Assembly: GCF_003751505.1 (NCBI RefSeq)
Contig: NZ_RJVB01000005.1
Location: 186,001-250,000 of the forward strand
Direction of reading: 5' to 3'
DNA from: Erwinia sp. JUb26
GTDB taxonomy: Bacteria > Pseudomonadota > Gammaproteobacteria > Enterobacterales > Enterobacteriaceae
Length of the DNA: 64,000 bases
Part shown: positions 60,664-64,000 of the stretch, one piece after another
Position numbering within the stretch: position 1 is the stretch's first letter
How the letters are laid out: each line of letters opens with the position of its first letter
The notes under the pieces: generated by a model
The model's database searches: none
What the model saw: only the letters and a program-made list of their open reading frames with translations
Told to the model about the DNA's origin: nothing
Translations under genes and position numbers: made by a program

Positions 60664-61260
60664 CTACCAGACGCGATAAACCTTACCGGTTTCTACGCCA
60701 TCCACGCTGCGGCGGTAGGCCAGGGCCACGCGGCTGGCGGGCGCACTTTCAAAGCCGGGGAAGAACGGGCCGTAGCTTTCCAGCGCTTCGGTCAGCACCG
60801 TCGGGCTGACGGCATTAATTCGCAGGCCCGCCAGTTCATTGGCGGCAGCCAGAACAAAGCCTTCCAGCGCGGCATTCACCGCCGTGGCGTTTACCCCGGT
60901 TCGGATCGGCTGCTGCGTCAGAATGCCGGTGGTCAGGGTGAACGATCCGCCCGGATTGACAAATTCTTTGCCAATCAGCACCAGTCGCACCTGACCCATC
61001 AGCTTGTCCTGCAGCCCACTGTTAAACTGCTCGCTGGTCATCCCGGACAGCGGGCCGAAGTGCACGCCGCCGGTGGCGGAGATCACCGCATCCACTTTGC
61101 CGGTTTGGGCAAACAGCGCGCGGACGCTCTCTTCGCTGGTGAGATCGACCTGATAGTCACCCTGGGTTTTCCCCACGCGAATCACCTGATTATCCCGGCT
61201 GAGCTCGTTAACGATGCCCTGACCAACGGTACCTGTTGCCCCAATCACTAAAATTTTCAT
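60664..61260 (-). CDS. Short-chain dehydrogenase/reductase
   Basis: A 198-residue SDR protein. It has the dinucleotide loop ILVIGATGTVGQGIV at the N-terminus and DAVISATGGVHFGPLSGM in the middle. In place of the classical YxxxK it has a TAVNAALEGFVLAAANEL stretch, as in short atypical SDRs of the same family. GAGGAAA precedes the ATG. Divergent from a LysR gene (101 bp), its likely regulator. Confidence 0.88.
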   Translation of the reverse strand: MKILVIGATGTVGQGIVNELSRDNQVIRVGKTQGDYQVDLTSEESVRALFAQTGKVDAVISATGGVHFGPLSGMTSEQFNSGLQDKLMGQVRLVLIGKEFVNPGGSFTLTTGILTQQPIRTGVNATAVNAALEGFVLAAANELAGLRINAVSPTVLTEALESYGPFFPGFESAPASRVALAYRRSVDGVETGKVYRVW

Positions 61261-61361
61261 CGTATTTCCTCTGCAAATGACGGTTACCCCATCATGAAGC
61301 AGTGCCGGCGGCGGATAAACGGGCCATACTTTCGGGAACTCCGAACCACAGGTTTGTAATC

Positions 61362-62249
61362 ATGGACAAATTAAGCAGCATCGAGGCCTTTATCTGCGCG
61401 GTGGAAAGCGGCAATTTCACCGAAGCCGCCCGCCGTCTGGATATCAGCGCGGTGATGGTCGGCAAGCACGTACGCCAGCTGGAGAAGTGCCTCGACAGCC
61501 GACTTCTCCAACGTAATACGCGTCGTCAGCATCTCACCGAAGCCGGGGAAAGCTACTATCAGCAGTGCAAAGCCGCGCTGGCGCAGCTGCGGCTGGCGGA
61601 AGATACAGTAGGAAATATGAAGCGCACGCCGTCGGGGCTGCTGCGGATCAGCGCGCCGCTCAATCTGGGATCGGCGACGATCGCCACACTGGTTGCCCGC
61701 TATCAGCTGAACTATCCGCAGGTGCGGATCGAGCTTGATCTGAGCGACGGCTTCGTCGATCTGATCGGCCAGGGTTTTGATTTTGCCATTCGCATCGGCA
61801 GCCTTAATCCGGCCGAGCCGCTGGTGGCAAAAAAAATCGGCGATTACCGCATGGTGGTTTGTGCCACGCCTGGCTATCTGGCGCAGCACGGCACGCCGCA
61901 GACACCAGAGGGGCTGTACCAGCATCGCTGCCTGGCCAATATGGCGTGGAATAAAAGCAATGCCTGGCAGTTGGGCGATGTGTTCTGGCCTGCGGACAGC
62001 AGCTTTATCTGCAACGATGGCCAGGCGCTGCGCCAGGCCGCACTGGCCGGTGCAGGGCTGGTGCTCCAGCCGGAAATTCTGCTGGCGGAGGATATCGCCG
62101 CCGGCAGGCTGGTGCCGGTGCTGCAACAATGGCAGCAGGCCAGCCGCCCGATCCATCTGCTGTGGCGCCAGGATCTCAGCCCGTCGGAAAAGCGCAGCAG
62201 CTTTATTGCCTGGCTCCACGAGCAGCTGCCGTTGGCGCTGGCGGTTTAA
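61362..62249 (+). CDS. LysR-family regulator (CrgA-like)
   Basis: A 295-residue LysR regulator: MDKLSSIEAFICAVESGNFTEAARRLDISAVMVGKHVRQLEKCLDSRLLQRNTRRQHLTEAG, with effector domain LLRISAPLNLGSATIATLVARYQLNYPQVRIELDLSDGFVDLIGQGFDFAIRIG. The ATG at 62249's frame that fits the family is at 61362; a longer upstream reading is not supported. It is probably the regulator of the divergent SDR gene. Confidence 0.9.
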   Translation: MDKLSSIEAFICAVESGNFTEAARRLDISAVMVGKHVRQLEKCLDSRLLQRNTRRQHLTEAGESYYQQCKAALAQLRLAEDTVGNMKRTPSGLLRISAPLNLGSATIATLVARYQLNYPQVRIELDLSDGFVDLIGQGFDFAIRIGSLNPAEPLVAKKIGDYRMVVCATPGYLAQHGTPQTPEGLYQHRCLANMAWNKSNAWQLGDVFWPADSSFICNDGQALRQAALAGAGLVLQPEILLAEDIAAGRLVPVLQQWQQASRPIHLLWRQDLSPSEKRSSFIAWLHEQLPLALAV

Positions 62250-62307
62250 GGATTGAACCTGCGGGAGGGATCGCTGAAAATGACGCAACTGTTTACACGC
62301 CGGAACA

Positions 62308-62553
62308 ATGATGAAAAGTCCGTTTGAAACCTTTTTGATGCCGCTGAGCACGCTGATGTTCGGTTTTCTTTCTGCGCTGCTACTGCCCGCTCCGTGGTTT
62401 GGCCTGGCGCTGACGCGCAGGCTGGTGGAGATGTTCCACCTGGAAGATATTGGTCAGCTGTATACGTTGTTGTTTTGTTTATGGTTTTTTCTGCTGGGCG
62501 CAGTGGAGTTTTATATCGTAAGGTTTATTTATGTGCGGTTTATTCGGCCGTAG
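62308..62553 (+). CDS. Small membrane protein of unknown function
   Basis: An 81-residue protein with two or three hydrophobic segments (FLMPLSTLMFGFLSALLLPAPWFGLALT; LYTLLFCLWFFLLGAVEFYIVRFIYVRF). The start could be either of two adjacent ATGs at 62308 and 62311. It lies 58 bp after the LysR gene, in the same direction. No family recognised; the clear hydrophobic pattern argues for a real gene. Confidence 0.65.
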   Translation: MMKSPFETFLMPLSTLMFGFLSALLLPAPWFGLALTRRLVEMFHLEDIGQLYTLLFCLWFFLLGAVEFYIVRFIYVRFIRP

Positions 62554-62584
62554 CCTGGCGGGCGCAGATAATGATCGTCGCGGG

Positions 62585-62745
62585 GCAGGTCGCAGTGGGA
62601 TCTACGAATGGGGCTACCGTTACGGGCAGATCGCCGGGTCGCCGTGAACCCTTCCCAGGGGGCTTGGCTGCCGCATCCCTGCGGCAGACACCCGGCTAAC
62701 CTGTCCCATAACGGTTCCCCTTTCAAACCATTGCGTTGCTGCCAG
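62585..62745. repeat. Structured repeat element, copy 1
   Basis: About 160 bp. GGGGCTACCGTTACGGGCAG near the left pairs with CCTGTCCCATAACGGTTCCC near the right. Inside, GCCGGGT pairs with ACCCGGC and a central hairpin CTGCCGCA-TCCC-TGCGGCAG is present. Nearly the same sequence recurs about 230 bp downstream. No reading frame of interest. Confidence 0.85.
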
Positions 62746-62815
62746 ATAACGATCGTTAATCTGGACGTTCAGCAATTTTTCGCGGCAGGGGCCGTAACGG
62801 AGTGACCGTTATGGA

Positions 62816-62975
62816 GCAGGTCGCGGAGAGATCTGCGAATGGGGCTACCGTTACGGGCAGATCGCCGGGTCGCCGTGAACCCTTCCCTGAGGGCTTGACT
62901 GCCGCATCCCTGCGGCAGACACCCGGCTAACCTGTCCCGTAACGGTTCCCCTTCGAATCATTACCTTGCTGCCAG
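62816..62975. repeat. Structured repeat element, copy 2
   Basis: Direct repeat of 62585-62745 with scattered changes and one indel. The nested stems are preserved: several differences lie in loops, and CATAACGG (copy 1) against CGTAACGG (copy 2) improves pairing with CCGTTACG. Between the copies lies a short palindrome TAACGATCGTTA. Confidence 0.85.
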
Positions 62976-63017
62976 AGGAAAGTGGCTTTCAGGCAGGTAC
63001 TAAGGAACATGCAGGCA

Positions 63018-63117
63018 ATCGGGGATGGACGGGTTAGCGGACCGTCCGAGCACAAGGATGTGCGAGGCCGAGCGGACATGGACGTGACAGCGGGTCCGCG
63101 TTCCGACCAGCCCCGAT
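63018..63117. repeat. Multi-branched hairpin segment
   Basis: Outer arms ATCGGGG (63018-63024) and CCCCGAT (63111-63117) enclose GGACGG/CCGTCC and GCACA-AGGA-TGTGC (63050-63063) stems. It is seen once here, between the twin repeats and ghrB. It fits the same kind of folded intergenic element but has a different sequence. Confidence 0.5.
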
Positions 63118-63188
63118 AAGCCGGGCGCAGAACGTGCAGCAACCTGTCCTCAACAGCAGCACAGCAGCCAAACGTGAAGCAACGAGAA

Positions 63189-64000
63189 TCAGCCTTTGTT
63201 CAATACCTGCGGATTCACGCAGTTCTTCTCCACCTTGCCGGTCAGCGCGGCAATCAAATTATCCACCGCATCGCGCGCCATCCCGTAACGCGTCTCATGC
63301 GTCGCTGAACCGATATGCGGCAGCGGCACCACGTTGCGCAGCGTCAGCAACTCGGAATTCACCGGCAGCGGCTCCTGCTCAAACACATCCAGACCGGCAG
63401 CAAAAATAGTCCCGTCCTTCAGCGCCTCAATCAGCGCCTGCTCATCCACCACCGGCCCGCGGCCCGCGTTAATCAGGATCGCACTCGGCTTCATTTTCGC
63501 CAGCTGCTCGCGGCCAATCAGATGATGGGTTTCAGCCGTCAGCGGCAGGCTGATGCAGAGGAAATCTGACTCCGCCAGCAGCGTATCCAGATCGCAGTAC
63601 TGCGCATCAAAACGGTCTTCCGCTTCCTGATGATGCTTACGGGCGTTGTAAAGGATCGGCATGCTGAAGCCGAGGTGGGCACGCTGCGCCAGCGCCAGGC
63701 CAATGCGGCCCATACCCAGAATACCCAGCTTTTTATGGTGCACGTCAATGCCGAACCAGTCAGGGCCAATGTTTTTCTGCCATTCTCCGGCCTTCACCCG
63801 CTCGGCCAGTTCCACCACCCGGCGGGCACTGCTCAGCACCAGCGCCATCATGGTATCCGCGACGGTCTCGGTCAGCACGGTCGGGGTGTGCATCAGTACG
63901 ATGCCTTTATCGTTCAGCGCCGCCACATCGAAGTTGTCATAGCCCACGGACACCGTGGAAGCCGCACGCAGCTTAGGCGCCTGCTGCAGAAACTCAGCAT
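63189..64000 (-). CDS. ghrB: Glyoxylate/hydroxypyruvate reductase B, N-terminus outside window
   Basis: About 270 C-terminal residues of a D-2-hydroxyacid dehydrogenase; the frame continues past base 64000. It matches E. coli Ghr[88 protein letters not shown] (NAD loop), [11 protein letters not shown] (catalytic Arg), [12 protein letters not shown] (Glu) and [14 protein letters not shown] (His). It reduces glyoxylate, hydroxypyruvate and 2-keto-gluconate, which relates loosely to the gluconate made by Gcd. Confidence 0.95.
   Translation of the reverse strand, partial: AEFLQQAPKLRAASTVSVGYDNFDVAALNDKGIVLMHTPTVLTETVADTMMALVLSSARRVVELAERVKAGEWQKNIGPDWFGIDVHHKKLGILGMGRIGLALAQRAHLGFSMPILYNARKHHQEAEDRFDAQYCDLDTLLAESDFLCISLPLTAETHHLIGREQLAKMKPSAILINAGRGPVVDEQALIEALKDGTIFAAGLDVFEQEPLPVNSELLTLRNVVPLPHIGSATHETRYGMARDAVDNLIAALTGKVEKNCVNPQVLNKG

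Overview
The window is a gammaproteobacterial chromosome segment, most likely from Enterobacterales and probably the Erwinia/Pantoea branch (family-level guess). The reasons are clear orthologues of enteric genes (gcd, yqhA, kdpFABCD, lgoD/lgoR/lgoT, rcnA/rcnR, mntP, ghrB), enteric-type regulatory sites (Fur, KdpE, MntR, RcnR), moderately GC-rich coding sequence and many environmental or plant-associated accessory functions (PQQ glucose dehydrogenase, sugar-acid and polyol catabolism, many LysR/LacI/AraC regulators). No rRNA, tRNA, CRISPR array, transposase or prophage gene was seen.

Layout. 1-4874: end of a pentose-type ABC transporter operon (ATPase, two permeases) with a sugar-phosphate epimerase and an FGGY kinase. 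4994-16939: a region I read as responding to aromatics or electrophiles. A YhaJ-like LysR regulator faces a YcaC-like hydrolase/ABM/amidohydrolase operon. A second, nearly identical YcaC-like gene lies inverted about 9 kb away and heads its own operon with DoxX and an MFS exporter. Between them sit gcd and a LacI regulator. 17050-17642: toxin-antitoxin pair. 17873-23979: esterase, orphan sugar-binding protein, TIM-barrel isomerase and Gfo/Idh/MocA dehydrogenase, divergent from a sigma-54 activator; a well-formed -24/-12 promoter sits before the dehydrogenase. 24010-33884: yqhA, MarA/SoxS-type and LysR regulators, a Fur-controlled siderophore-interacting protein, an ABC exporter, and a LysR + DoxX + glutathionyl-hydroquinone-reductase-like + esterase + VOC cluster.

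34197-41780: a DUF1471 gene and the kdpFABCD potassium operon. kdpE is not downstream of kdpD, although a KdpE-type box remains in the promoter. 41893-48090: EamA transporter, SRPBCC protein, nucleoside hydrolase and the L-galactonate genes lgoD/lgoR/lgoT. 48136-50525: a (GTTCCA)8 microsatellite and a 393-bp direct repeat carrying identical DUF1471 genes on both sides of rcnA/rcnR. 50506-52007: a TetR-AraC operon. 52297-57093: a LacI-controlled inositol-like unit (sugar porter, IolE-like protein, dehydrogenase). 57191-64000: isochorismatase-family hydrolase, a 25-residue protein with a strong promoter, LysE exporter/AraC pair, mntP, SDR/LysR pair, a tandem pair of structured repeats, and the start-truncated ghrB.

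How it fits together: most genes are small catabolic or stress modules, each next to its own regulator, and several operators can be read directly. The observations most worth following are the duplicated YcaC modules with a shared promoter block, the sigma-54-controlled polyol-like operon, the Kdp operon without adjacent kdpE, the duplication flanking rcnRA, and the structured repeats before ghrB.
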